A stretch of 64,000 bases of DNA, taken from NCBI GenBank assembly GCA_963932465.1, contig OZ010792.1:189561556-189625555 (forward strand). Reading direction: 5' to 3'. Below, one piece after another: positions 22,841-36,072 of the stretch; the first letter of the stretch is position 1, and the number at the start of each line of letters is the position of its first letter. The DNA comes from Maratus speciosus (lineage: Eukaryota; Arthropoda; Arachnida; Araneae; Salticidae). The notes beneath the pieces were generated by a model that saw nothing but the letters and a program-made list of their open reading frames with translations, was not told the origin of the DNA and did no database searches. Made by a program: the position numbers and the translations under genes.

Positions 22841-24342
22841 AAAAAAATCCCTGCCGGCTCGGGCCTACAGGCGGAGGTAGATTTCGAAGTTAAGTACTAA
22901 ATTCACCAACAAAACTTAAATCAAGATTAAAGATAAACCCAGTTCCTTCGCTAAGAATGAGCTCTAGGAAGCTAAATTTTGTGAAAATTCTAATATGCAC
23001 AAGTACACACACACATGTATATAAAATAGGTTTAAAAATAGCTAAATCAAATTCATAGAACCTCAAAGTGTTAAAATAAGTTAATATTTCCATACTCGGG
23101 TTTTTATCATATTTTAATACGTTTCTTCAAACTCACATGACGTTACATATTCACCTGCTGTGGTCCATTATATTTTCAATATGACGCAATATTTTTTTTT
23201 TTGTTGTTGTTGTTTTAATTCGTCAAACTATTTATTTCATTTTGAATTTTCATGCAGAAATCTTGCTCTAGAAAACTTATGACGTAATATTCAATTTGTT
23301 TTTAATTCGTCAAACTGTTTATCTAATTTAATTTTTCACGTGAAAACATTGCATTAGAAAAGCAATTGTTGTGGTGAGAATTTTATTGCTTTTTTTTTAA
23401 TTGTTGGCAAGAGCTATAACGAAAAATATTTATTTTTTCCTGCCATTGTTGTGTAAAAGCTGGTTTTATCAGAATCATGTTAAGACGGTATTCAAAATTT
23501 TTAACCTTCCCAATTCCCATTCCCTTGGACCGATTTTGCTCATTTTCAATCCCCGCCGAGAAATTAGCCATCTTAAAGTTGTTGGCAAGTTTGAAGACGC
23601 TCCGCGCGTAATTGCGACTTTTATCGTGCGGACAAAATTTAGTACATACATACATACACATATATATATATAACGTTTTAGGTGGGGGTGGTTTTGGGTT
23701 CCTGGGGTCATGTAATGAAAAGTTATGAAGGAATTTTTAAAAAGTCGCACCATGGTAACGACTGCAATAGGTAGTATTTCTTACGAAGTCTACCTAAAAA
23801 CAATAAAATTCTCACCCCAACAATTGCTTTCCTATTGCAAGATTTTCACGTGAAAATTACATTAAATAAATAGTTTCATGAACTGAAAACAAATTGAATA
23901 TTACGTCAGAAGTTTACTAGAGCAAGATTTCCGCTTGAAAACTCAAAATGAAATAAATAGTTTGAAGAATTTAAAAAAGAAAAAAGTATTGCGTCATATT
24001 GGAAATAAAATGGACCTCAGCAGGTGAATATACAACGTCATACGAGTTTGAAGAAACGTATTAAAACTTGATAAAAACCCGACTATGGAAATATTAACTT
24101 ATTTTAACACTTTGAGGTTTTCTGAATTTGCTCTAGCTATTTTTTAAGCCTATTCCATATACATGCGTGTATCTATTTGTGTATATTAGAATTTTCACAA
24201 AATGTTTAGCTAACTAGAGCTCATTCTTAGAGAAGGAGCTGGGTTGATCTCTAATCTTGATTTAAATTTTGTTGGTGAATTTAGTATTTAACTTCGAAAT
24301 CTACCTCCGCTTGTAGGGCCGATCCGGCAGGGATTTTTTTTT
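22841..24342. mobile_element. Foldback structure with ~550-bp inverted arms
   Basis: Left arm about 22,841-23,391 and right arm about 23,801-24,342 are inverted copies, ending outward in TCCCTGCCGG ... GGAGGTAGATTTCG and its complement. The spacer holds an inverted copy of module A and a unit (23,640-23,800) made of a TA-rich tract, 'ggtttgggttcctgggg'-like DNA and a terminal GGTAG...CTACC hairpin. That last unit is shared with 62,120-62,309. The layout A-B-A'-X-B' suggests one element (22,846-23,795) followed by an inverted partial copy of its 5' part. No coding capacity is evident. Confidence 0.7.
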
Positions 24343-24659
24343 CATTATGTAATACACACCTTTTTAATAGTAACAATTTTCAATTTTGTCCCTGGTTTAT
24401 TACAAATGTACGACGAAGAACATTTCTTTTTATAAACATCAGCATTATAAGAAAACAAGAGCGGGAAATCATGTGTGCGGCATAGCTTAGGAAATACTTT
24501 TCAACACATTCAGAATAACAAATCTTCACAGTTTACTAAGGCGAAAGATGATGTCTAAATGAACACTTTGTATAATGCATTTGAAAACTCAATTTTTGCT
24601 ATTACCATGGATAGTCCGGGAAATATATAATTTTTTTGTTTAGCCCTGTATATGATCTA
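24343..24659. repeat. Diverged repeat module
   Basis: The part 24,480-24,655 ('ttttcaacacattcagaat', 'cacagtttact', 'gtctaaatgaaca', 'ctgtatatgatctac') is similar to 25,840-26,000, so it is a dispersed repeat. No gene. Confidence 0.45.
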
Positions 24660-25065
24660 CAGTCGATCCCCGATTTATCGAATTTCTCGATTTAGCGAAT
24701 TTTTGTATGGTTCCGACGAAAAGGGAACAAAAATACTTCGATTTACCGAATTTATAACCTCGATTTAACGAATAACTTTCGATGTAAAAAAAATGAAAAA
24801 TTGAAGAAGTTTTCTATTATTTATTAAAAAAATTCAATGGCCCTGATTGTTAATTTTCTAAATATGTATCTTGTGACAGAAAAATATCTACAAGCGAAAA
24901 TGTACATTACGCCGAGTTTATTAATAGCAGAAGTAATGAATCGGATGAAGAATATGAAATAGAAATGAAGCATGCAATGTTCAAAGAAGTAGTTTGGAGT
25001 TTGGATAATTTGAAAAACGGTATTGTATGGCTCATGATGTTGGTGACATTGTTTTCAGAGCTTCA

Positions 25066-25104
<39 letters not shown>

Positions 25105-25466
25105 TATATATATATATATACACACAGAAGCTTGGAATACGAAATTGAAACACGGCAAACAAACAAACAAACATCTATAAAAGTTATGTTATAAAATTTG
25201 ATCAAACTTAAATACAAAACTTGTTATTTATAGTAGAGCATAAACAATAATCAATTTTTATACAGGGTATTTGTATTTTCTTAAAACAACAAATGTTCAA
25301 CATCATTATTAAGGTAAATGAGCAATTTTCTTCTTATTTATTGCCATCTTTTAACTTTTTTTGTTGTATAAAAATATTATTTTGATTATCCCGATTATAC
25401 GAATAATCTCGATTTAACGAACAAAGTTGCTAGTCCTGAACGATTCATTAAATCGGGGGTCGACTG
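24660..25466. mobile_element. pogo/Tigger-like DNA transposon remnant
   Basis: Inverted ends CAGTCGATCCCCGATTTATCG and, at the right, the complement of CAGTCGACCCCCGATTTAAT are flanked by TA on both sides (24,658-24,659 and 25,467-25,468). Additional 'cgatttaacgaa' repeats lie inside each end. Such ends are known from pogo/Tigger members of the Tc1/mariner superfamily. The interior has an acidic frame around 24,890-25,060 that could be a remnant of a transposase C-terminus, but this is weak. A (TA)n tract with an embedded break occupies about 25,070-25,120. Confidence 0.75.
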
Positions 25467-26564
25467 TATTTATATGTATGTATACTACATAGTACCCTAA
25501 AAGCTAGTTCATTTAAGCGCATAGCATTGTTGAAAATTTCCACTCAGCAATTTGTGCCAATAAGCGGATGTTGTTGAAAACTTTTGTGCAGCGCTGTATA
25601 TGTTCTAGAGAGAATTTATACACACCAAGTAGCATTTAAAAAATAATTAAATTTAACAACTCATACCACAACTGAAAACGGATTTCCAGCAATTATTGCA
25701 GGTAGGCTTCAAAAGTTCAATTATTGTTCATTTTCTTCTGCAGCCAAATTATTTTGTGTGTTCCTGTAAATGAAAGATAAATTCTATGCTCACCATAAAT
25801 ATGCTCACGAAAAATAGTACCACTTTCTATCAAGACACTTTCCAACACATTCAGAATACTGTAACAAAACGTCACAGTTTATTCAAAAGAAATATGTCTA
25901 AATAAACAATTTGAAAGAATTATATCATTTAAAAACGCCATTAAATCAATAGTCGGAAAAATATTTGCACTTTTTTGTGCAGCTCAGAATATGATCTATA
26001 CATTTGTGTGCATGCTACGTAGCATTCTAAAAGTTAGCTCATTCAAACGAATAGCACTGTTGAAAATTTCAATTTCGTAATTTCCGCGGATAAGCGAAAA
26101 TGTACTTCAGAAATTCTGTGTTACCCTGTATATGATCTACAGAATTTATCCACAACAAGTAATATTTAAAAAATAGTTCAATTTCACCATTCACTGCACG
26201 ATTTTTTCTATTTTTATGAAAAAAATTATTTGAAATCTATATAAAATAGAAAAAAAAAAAAATTTCAAATTTTCAGCTAAAATTTGATATTTTATGGCGT
26301 GTACCCTATGTACACAATTGGGGTTTTTAAATATATTATTGCTATATTTTACTACTAAATGAGCCTAAATTAATTTATTTTATCTGCTTAACACTCTGCA
26401 ACTTTTTTTTATATTAAAATGTTTAAGTATTCAGTAAAAATAATGAAGTAAATTTTACTTTAATAGCTTGATCGAAACTTTTTTTGCTTCCGAAGAACAT
26501 TTTCTAATTTTTTGTGTACTTCCAGCAATTATTGTTCATAGGCTTTAATTTCTTGTGTAGTCAA
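25467..26564. repeat. Diverged dispersed repeats before the satellite
   Basis: Two related stretches (about 25,490-25,680 and 26,010-26,180) share 'gctcattcaaacgaatagcac', 'gttgaaaatttc' and 'ctgtatatgatct'. A degraded satellite-like piece ('tgtgtgttcctgtaaatgaa...') is at 25,755-25,810. The GTGCAGC / CTGTATA ends resemble Tc1-like termini. No gene. Confidence 0.45.
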
Positions 26565-29500
26565 ATTCTTTCGTGTGTCTCTGTAAATGAATGATACATT
26601 CTGTGTACACCATATTCTACAGAAAGCGCTGTGTAGTTCATCTCAATGATATATATAAATGTCAGTATGTTTAAAATAGTGTAATGTCATTAAAATATAC
26701 CGCAAATGATTTTACCCCATAGACTGTAATGTAACGGAATTCTTTCGTGTGTCTCTGTAAATGAATGATACATTCTGTGTACACCATATTCTACAGAAAG
26801 CGCTGTGTAGTTCATCTCAATGATATATATAAATGTCAGTATGTTTAAAATAGTGTAATGTCATTAAAATATACCGCAAATGATTTTACCCCATAGACTG
26901 TAATGTAACGGAATTCTTTCGTGTGTCTCTGTAAATGAATGATACATTCTGTGTACACCATATTCTACAGAAAGCGCTGTGTAGTTCATCTCAATGATAT
27001 ATATAAATGTCAGTATGTTTAAAATAGTGTAATGTCATTAAAATATACCGCAAATGATTTTACCCCATAGACTGTAATGTAACAAAATTCTTTCGTGTGT
27101 CTCTGTAAATAAATGATACATTCTGTGTACACCATATTCTACAGAAAGCGCTGTGTAGTTCATCTCAATGATATATATAAATGTCAGTATGTTTAAAATA
27201 GTGTAATGTCATTAAAATATACCGCAAATGATTTTACCCCATAGACTGTAATGTAACGGAATTCTTTCGTGTGTCTCTGTAAATGAATGATACATTCTGT
27301 GTACACCATATTCTACAGAAAGCGCTGTGTAGTTCATCTCAATGATATATATAAATGTCAGTATGTTTAATATAGTGTAATGTCATTAAATTATACCGCA
27401 AATGATTTTACCCCATAGACTGTAATGTACCGGAATTCTTTCGTGTGTCTCTGTAAATGAATGATACATTCTGTGTACACCATATTCTACAGAAAGCGCT
27501 GTGTAGTTCATCTCAATGATATATATAAATGTCAGTATGTTTAAAATAGTGTAATGTCATTAAAATATACCGCAAATGATTTTACCCCATAGACTGTAAT
27601 GTAACGGAATTCTTTCGTGTGTCTCTGTAAATGAATGATACATTCTGTGTACACCATATTCTACAGAAAGCGCTGTGTAGTTCATCTCAATGATATATAT
27701 AAATTTCAGTATGTTTAAAATAGTGTAATGTCATTAAAATATACCGCAAATGATTTTACCCCATAGACTGTAATGTAACGGAATTCTTTCGTGTGTCTCT
27801 GTAAATGAATGATACATACTGTGTACACCATATTCTACAGAAAGCGCTGTGTAGTTCATCTCAATGATATATATAAATGTCAGTATGTTTAAAATAGTGT
27901 AATGTCATTAAAATATACCGCAAATGATTTCACCCCATAGACTGTAATGTAACGGAATTTTTTCGTGTGTCTCTGTAAAGGAATGATACATTCTGTGTAC
28001 ACCATATTCTACAGAAAGCGCTGTGTAGTTCATCTCAATGATATATATAAATGTCAGTATGTTTAAAATAGTGTAATGTCATTAAAATATACCGCAAATG
28101 ATTTCACCCCATAGACTGTAATATAACGGAATTCTTTCGTGTGTCTCTGTAAATGAATGATACATTCTGTGTACACCATATTCTACAGAAAGCGCTGTGT
28201 AGTTCATCTCAATGATATATATAAATGTCAGTATGTTTAAAATAGTGTAATGTCATTAAAATATACCGCAAATGATTTTACCCCGTAGACTGTAATGTAA
28301 CGGAATTCTTTCGTGTGTCTCTGTAAATGAATGATACATTCTGTGTACACCATATTCTACAGAAAGCGCTGTGTAGTTCATCTCAATGATATATATAAAT
28401 GTCAGTATGTTTAAAATAGTGTAATGTCATTAAAATATACCGCAAATGATTTTACCCCATAGACTGTAATGTAACGGAATTCTTTCGTGTGTCTCTGTAA
28501 ATGAATGATACATTATGTGTACACCATATTCTACAGAAAGCGCTGTGTAGTTCATCTCAATTATATATATAAATGTCAGTATGTTTAAAACAGTGTAATG
28601 TCATTAAAATATACCGCAAATGATTTTACCTCATAGACTGTAATGTAACGGAATTCTTTTGAGTGTCTCTGTAAATGAATGATACATTCTGTGTACACCA
28701 TATTCTACAGAAAGCGCTGTGTAGTTCATCTCAATGATATATATAAATGTCAGTATGTTTAAAATAGCGTAATGTCATTAAAATATACCGCAAATGATTT
28801 TACCCCATAGACTGTAATGTAACGGAATTCTTTCGAGTGTCCCTGTAAATGAATGATACATTCTGTGTACACCATATTCTACAGAAAGCGCTGTGTAGTT
28901 CATCTCAATGATATATATAAACGTCAGTATGTTCAAAATAGTGTAATGTCATTAAAATATACGGCAAATGATTTTACCCCTTAGAGTGTAATGTAACGGA
29001 ATTCTGTCGTGTGTCTCTGTAAATGAATGATACATTCTGTGTACACCATATTCTACAGAAAGCGCTGTGTAGTTCATCTCAATGATATATATAAATGTCA
29101 GTATGTTTAAAATAGTGTAATGTCATTAAAATATACCGCAAATGATTTTACCCCATAGAGTGTAATGTAACGGAATTCTGTCGTGTGTCTCTGTAAATGA
29201 ATGATACATTCTGTGTACACCATATTCTACAGAAAGCGCTGTGTAGTTCATCTCAATGATATATATAAATGTCAGTATGTTTAAAATAGTGTAATGTCAT
29301 TAAAATATACCGCAAATGATTTTACTTCATAGACTGTAATGTAACGGAATTCTTTTGAGTGTCTCTGTAAATGAATGATACATTCTGTGTACACCATATT
29401 CTACAGAAAGCGCTGCGTAGTTCATCTCAATGATATATATAAATGTCAGTATGTTTAAAATAGTGTAATGTCATTAAAATATACCGCAAATGATTTTACC

Positions 29501-32500
29501 CCATAGACTGTAATGTAATAGAATTCTTTCGTGTGTCTCTGTAAATGAATGATACATTCTGTGTACACCATATTCTACAGAAAGCGCTGTGTAGTTCATC
29601 TCAATGATATATATAAATGTCAGTATGTTTAAAATAGTGTAATGTCATTAAAATATACCGCAAATGATTTTACCCCATAGAGTGTAATGTAACGGAATTC
29701 TTTTGAGTGTCTCTGTAAATGAATGATACATTCTGTGTACACCATATTCTACAGAAAGCGCTGTGTAGTTCATCTCAATGATATATATAAATGTCAGTAT
29801 GTTTAAAATAGCGTAATGTCATTAAAATATACCGCAAATGATTTTACCCCATAGGCTGTAATGTAACGGAATTCTTTCGTGTGTCTCTGTAAATGAATGA
29901 TACATTCTGTGTACACCATATTCTACAGAAAGCGCTGTGTAGTTCATCTCAATGATATATATAAATGTCAGTATGTTTAAAATAGTGTAATGTCATTAAA
30001 ATATACCGCAAATGATTTTACCCCATAGACTGTAATGTAACGGAATTCTTTCGTGTGTCTCTGTAAATGAATGATACATTCTGTGTACACCATATTCTAC
30101 AGAAAGCGCTGTGTAGTTCATCTCAATGATATATATAAATGTCAGTATGTTTAAAATAGTGTAATGTCATTAAAATATACCGCAAATGATTTTACCCCAT
30201 AGACTGTAATGTAACGGAATTCTTTCGTGTGTCTCTGTAAATAAATGATACATTCTGTGTACACCATATTCTACAGAAAGCGCTGTGTAGTTCATCTCAA
30301 TGATATATATAAATGTCAGTATGTTTAAAATAGTGTAATGTCATTAAAATATACCGCAAATGATTTTACCCCATAGACTGTAATGTAACGGAATTCTTTC
30401 GTGTGTCTCTGTAAATGAATGATACATTCTGTGTACACCATATTCTACAGAAAGCGCTGTGTAGTTCATCTCAATGATATATATAAATGTCAGTATGTTT
30501 AATATAGTGTAATGTCATTAAATTATACCGCAAATGATTTTACCCCATAGACTGTAATGTACCGGAATTCTTTCGTGTGTCTCTGTAAATGAATGATACA
30601 TTCTGTGTACACCATATTCTACAGAAAGCGCTGTGTAGTTCATCTCAATGATATATATAAATGTCAGTATGTTTAAAATAGTGTAATGTCATTAAAATAT
30701 GCCGCAAATGATTTTACCCCATAGACTGTAATGTAACGGAATTCTTTCGTGTGTCTCTGTAAATGAATGATACATACTGTGTACACCATATTCTACAGAA
30801 AGCGCTGTGTAGTTCATCTCAATGATATATATAAATGTCAGTATGTTTAAAATAGTGTAATGTCATTAAAATATACCGCAAATGATTTCACCCCATAGAC
30901 TGTAATGTAACGGAATTTTTTCGTGTGTCTCTGTAAAGGAATGATACATTCTGTGTACACCATATTCTACAGAAAGCGCTGTGTAGTTCATCTCAATGAT
31001 ATATATAAATGTCAGTATGTTTAAAATAGTGTAATGTCATTAAAATATACCGCAAATGATTTCACCCCATAGACTGTAATATAACGGAATTCTTTCGTGT
31101 GTCTCTGTAAATGAATGATACATTCTGTGTACACCATATTCTACAGAAAGCGCTGTGTAGTTCATCTCAATGATATATATAAATGTCAGTATGTTTAAAA
31201 TAGTGTAATGTCATTAAAATATACCGCAAATGATTTTACCCCGTAGACTGTAATGTAACGGAATTCTTTCGTGTGTCTCTGTAAATGAATGATACATTCT
31301 GTGTACACCATATTCTACAGAAAGCGCTGTGTAGTTCATCTCAATGATATATATAAATGTCAGTATGTTTAAAATAGTGTAATGTCATTAAAATATACCG
31401 CAAATGATTTTACCCCATAGACTGTAATGTAACGGAATTCTTTCGTGTGTCTCTGTAAATGAATGATACATTATGTGTACACCATATTCTACAGAAAGCG
31501 CTGTGTAGTTCATCTCAATTATATATATAAATGTCAGTATGTTTAAAACAGTGTAATGTCATTAAAATATATCGCAAATGATTTTACCTCATAGACTGTA
31601 ATGTAACGGAATTCTTTTGAGTGTCTCTGTAAATGAATGATACATTCTGTGTACACCATATTCTACAGAAAGCGCTGTGTAGTTCATCTCAATGATATAT
31701 ATAAATGTCAGTATGTTTAAAATAGCGTAATGTCATTAAAATATACCGCAAATGATTTTACCCCATAGACTGTAATGTAACGGAATTCTTTCGAGTGTCC
31801 CTGTAAATGAATGATACATTCTGTGTACACCATATTCTACAGAAAGCGCTGTGTAGTTCATCTCAATGATATATATAAACGTCAGTATGTTCAAAATAGT
31901 GTAATGTCATTAAAATATACGGCAAATGATTTTACCCCTTAGAGTGTAATGTAACGGAATTCTGTCGTGTGTCTCTGTAAATGAATGATACATTCTGTGT
32001 ACACCATATTCTACAGAAAGCGCTGTGTAGTTCATCTCAATGATATATATAAATGTCAGTATGTTTAAAATAGTGTAATGTCATTAAAATATACCGCAAA
32101 TGATTTTACCCCATAGACTGTAATGTAACGGAATTCTGTCGTGTGTCTCTGTAAATGAATGATACATTCTGTGTACACCATATTCTACAGAAAGCGCTGT
32201 GTAGTTCATCTCAATGATATATATAAATGTCAGTATGTTTAAAATAGTGTAATGTCATTAAAATATACCACAAATGATTTTACTTCATAGACTGTAATGT
32301 AACGGAATTCTTTTGAGTGTCTCTGTAAATGAATGATACATTCTGTGTACACCATATTCTACAGAAAGCGCTGCGTAGTTCATCTCAATGATATATATAA
32401 ATGTCAGTATGTTTAAAATAGTGTAATGTCATTAAAATATACCGCAAATGATTTTACCCCATAGACTGTAATGTAATGGAATTCTTTCGTGTGTCTCTGT

Positions 32501-33203
32501 AAATGAATGATACATTCTGTGTACACCATATTCTACAGAAAGCGCTGTGTAGTTCATCTCAATGATATATATAAATGTCAGTATGTTTAAAATAGTGTAA
32601 TGTCATTAAAATATACCGCAAATGATTTTACCCCATAGAGTGTAATGTAACGGAATTCTTTTGAGTGTCTCTGTAAATGAATGATACATTCTGTGTACAC
32701 CATATTCTACAGAAAGCGCTGTGTAGTTCATCTCAATGATATATATAAATGTCAGTATGTTTAAAATAGCGTAATGTCATTAAAATATACCGCAAATGAT
32801 TTTACCCCATAGACTGTAATGTAACGGAATTCTTTTGAGTGTCTCTGTAAATGAATGATACATTCTGTGTACACCATATTCTACAGAAAGCGCTGTGTAG
32901 TTCATCTCAATGATATATATAAATGTCAGTATGTTTAAAATAGTGTAATGTCATTAAAATATACCGCAAATGATTTTACCCCATAGACTGTAATGTAACG
33001 GAATTCTTTCGTGTGTCTCTGTAAATGAATGATACATTCTGTGTACACCATATTCTACAGAAAGCGCTGTGTAGTTCATCTCAAGGATATATATAAATGT
33101 CAGTATGTTCAAAATAGTGTAATGTCATTAAAATATACGGCAAATGATTTTACCCCTTAGAGTGTAATGTAACGGAATTCTTTTGAGTGTCTCTGTAAAT
33201 GAA
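26565..33203. repeat. 174-bp satellite array, about 38 units
   Basis: The 'tcgtgtgtctctgtaaatgaatg' block recurs at exactly 174-bp steps (26,571, 26,745, 26,919 ...) from 26,565 to 33,203. Units are near identical. Rare variants recur together: 'ataaatg' at 27,109 and 30,241 and 'tttaatatag' at 27,361 and 30,493 are 3,132 bp apart (18 units). Later ones ('aaagg', 'cattatgtg', 'gttcaaaa', 'acttcatag', 'gctgcgtag') are 2,958 bp apart (17 units). The array is therefore two copies of an 18-mer higher-order unit, one lacking a monomer. No spacer structure or coding frame exists; it is not a CRISPR array. Confidence 0.97.
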
Positions 33204-33815
33204 CCAAAAACGCTATACACCTCATCTTCAATACCAACATGCCAAAACGTTTACTTTTTTCGCAATACCCATTCTTCAAATGATCACTTTGCATTTTAGA
33301 CGACCGAACATTTTGCATTTTAGAGTAAGTGGTAAAAGATTTTACGGATTTGAATTCGACGAACCCTACACAGATAAAATGAATTCGGAGGTTTATATTG
33401 GATAATCGTCCATAGTACAATTTTTCAAACAAGGCATTTCCTGAAACACTTTAATAAAACAAGCCTGAAAATATAAATGTTTTGATAAATTGACGATTTT
33501 GATTTAAGATCCTGAAGGGAAAACTCTTTGAAAGAAAATTCGATTCATCATTTCAATCGTGTAGGTTTTAAAGAAGTATCTACAACAAAACGCTTCACCA
33601 GTTGTTTTGAACTGAAGTATGAACGATGTGTTCGCGGTATAAAATCTGAGAAAATATATTTTAGAATGTATATCATATTTTTTGTGTATTTCCCAATAAC
33701 ATCTAACTATTTCGTGGCATTCGAACCATATTTATGAGAGTTCGTGCACGGACGAACAGACAGACAGACAAACCGAATTCATAAACGCTTTTCAACTTTG
33801 TTGGAAAGTGTTAAA
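33204..33815 (+). repeat. Tail of the element the satellite grew from
   Basis: The array stops inside a monomer at 'tctctgtaaatgaa' and passes into unique-looking DNA. It ends with 'gacagacagacaaaccgaattcataaacgctttt' and 'ttgttggaa' (33,755-33,810). The same tail follows a single degraded monomer at 54,900-54,965. Short frames (33,157-33,737) have no domain I recognise. Confidence 0.5.
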
Positions 33816-34608
33816 AAGGGAGAAAACGTCAAAGTTTGCCTTTGAATGTGAAAAAATAAAAGATGTATACCCAACAAAGGTACGTTCGCCGCTTTTTATG
33901 TCAAAAACCGCATTTCCCGCTTTCAAATATAATCCCCCCCCCCCCCCAAAAAAAAGGACTATCGCAAAATCTTTAAACATCTCTATATAAGAACTGTAAA
34001 GAACAATATAAATTCTGACTTAAAGCTAATAATAATATTAATTAAAAAAATTATATTTATTGTCTGATGCCAAAGTACATTCCTCAACATAAATAAGACT
34101 ATGTTCAGATAGCTCAATGAAAATTATTTGACAGGTGCAAAATGGAAATATGTAGTAAAAATGAATGAGGCTTGAATTTTATTTATCAGATTGTAATAGA
34201 AAAAGATTGATTTATTATCATAAAAGAGGGAAAAAGATTTAAAATGTTCGTTCAGATAAACAAGGGAAGTTTTGCTAAAGTTTTATGGATATTGCTAGAT
34301 TCCCTTATAAAGGAAAAGTTAAAATAAGGAAAGTGGGAAAATGTCAAAATTAATTTGAATTACTATCAGAAATGTGTCCTGTTTTCTAAAAAGATATTTC
34401 ATCACTTTACCCAAACATCTTAATTGTGTTAAGTTCCATCAGAATAAGACTACCAGCCATACCTCCAAATCTACTGCTATATTTTTAGAAAAAATGATAA
34501 ATACTAGAGAACAGGAATTCTGCTTTTTCAGAATTTAGCGTCGCCCCCGATGAAAAAAAATTATCAATTAGTTTTTTTCAATTGAACTTATATCTTTTGA
34601 ATGGATCA
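33816..34608. other. No feature recognised
   Basis: AT-rich DNA with a C/A homopolymer block at about 33,934-33,956. No motif or terminal repeats. Confidence 0.4.
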
Positions 34609-34912
34609 TTTTCTTCTGATGGACTGATGGCTTCTATTATTATGAAACAGCCGTTATAAATTAAGTGTTAGGTGAAGATGAAAGAGCAGCCGTAAAAGTT
34701 AGAACTCTGATTTTCTGGTCAGAATGGGAAAAAATGTTCAGAATAAATAATGGCCATATTAAAGGAAAAAATATATTATGGCCATTTTTTTCCTTTCTGA
34801 CCAGAAAGTCAGAGTTCTAACTTTTTTACGACTGTTCTTTCATCTTCACCTAACACTCCATTTATAATGGCTGTTTCATAATAATGGAAGCCATCGGCCC
34901 ATTAGAAGAAAA
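34609..34912. mobile_element. Palindromic MITE, ~120-bp arms
   Basis: The inverted arms start TTTTCTTCTGATGG and end CCATTAGAAGAAAA and remain complementary for about 120 bp each, with scattered substitutions and one small indel. A short AT-rich centre separates them. No target duplication is evident. It looks like a foldback MITE of unknown superfamily. Confidence 0.8.
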
Positions 34913-34941
34913 TAACTCGGTTAAAGCGGAAACTTGGTTAA

Positions 34942-35142
34942 CCCCTTGAGGGGTGGTGGAATAAAATATATCCCACCTAATTGAAACAAGATTCTCGCCA
35001 GAAAATTTTAACTAAATTTTATATTTTTATGTTTGGAGGAAAATCGTTAAAAAATTGCTTTTCCTTATTTAAAAATAAAATTTTTCGATTATTCCGGTGA
35101 GAATTGAATATTTAGAGACATTTTTGCTTACCCCTCAAGGGG
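34942..35142. mobile_element. piggyBac-like MITE, copy 2
   Basis: The ends are perfect inverted repeats CCCCTTGAGGGG / CCCCTCAAGGGG. The left flank is TTAA (34,938-34,941) and the right is TTGA (35,143-35,146), one substitution from TTAA. Size and ends match the copy at 21,845. Confidence 0.8.
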
Positions 35143-35346
35143 TTGAGCGGGACTCTACAGTAGTTCAGTTTTAAGATTTAAAACAGGCCATTTTATTTAT
35201 ATAAAAGGACATCATCCGCATCCGCTGACGAATTTCTCATTTGCGATCCAGTATTAAACAACATCTAGAGTAAAGTAGGCATATGACGACATTATCGCTG
35301 AATAATGGACAAATCCACAAAATAAGATTCTGTCATTCAAGAAACT

Positions 35347-35381
<35 letters not shown>

Positions 35382-36072
35382 GGCTATCTAATGTTTTATA
35401 TGCTTTTATCTGTTTGTAATATTAATATAGCTACTTAAAATTAAATTTAGTTTCTAAGAGCTCCATGTTTTATCAGAAATCATTCATTTATAGTTTTTCA
35501 AAATAGCACGTATTTTTCCCTAAGTACCTAAGTACATTTTTTCAGTTTTTATGGGAAAAAGGCAACAAAAAGATATAATTGCTATTTTTCTTTTACTTTC
35601 TACAGAAATGGAGTACTTGAGTTGTCAATATTAAGCAAATGGCTCTAAAAACTACAAAAATATTAATATCTCAAAAATAAATTGAGATGCAGTTTTCAAA
35701 AAATTGCATTAAAAAAGTACTTTTTTTCCCCATACGACTGTATAGAAATTGAAAATGTGCGATGATTAGAAGTTTTAAAAATTACTATAGAGTATTTAAT
35801 TGTACGCTGATATATCTGCTTTGTTTTATGGCTCGCTTATGCAACGTAATGTTACTGTTTGGAGACGACATAAAATAAGCTGGGAGAAAGAAATAGCATA
35901 CTGGGGGTTAAAACCCGGAATTGAAGCTATTCTATTTAAAGGCAACCCACGCGACCTGTCTCCTATGGATTACTGTGTATTCGGACTTTTTATAATCGGC
36001 ATCCCAAAACACTGGATAGCCTCTGAAAGATTGTGGTTGGGAAATGGAAAAATGAAACTTGATATTTTAGAA
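35143..36072 (-). repeat. Poly(A) tract and Helitron family 2 fragment
   Basis: A 32-bp poly(A) run is at 35,348-35,379. The part at about 35,690-35,790 ('ttttttccccatacgac', 'gaaaatgtgcgatgattagaag') matches the reversed 5' region of family 2 Helitrons (compare 63,030-63,090). The frame 35,800-36,132 has no recognised domain and runs into the next Helitron. Confidence 0.5.

Noticed and set aside
23383..23753. Overlapping ~90-codon frames on both strands
   Set aside because: They lie on the inverted module A and are partly mirrored by it; no known domain.
26565..33203. CRISPR-like regular repeat spacing
   Set aside because: Units are contiguous 174-bp copies without unique spacers; this is a eukaryotic satellite.
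26565..33203. Hammerhead ribozyme in the 174-bp monomer
   Set aside because: I looked for the CTGATGA and GAAA core on both strands in a workable layout and did not find it.
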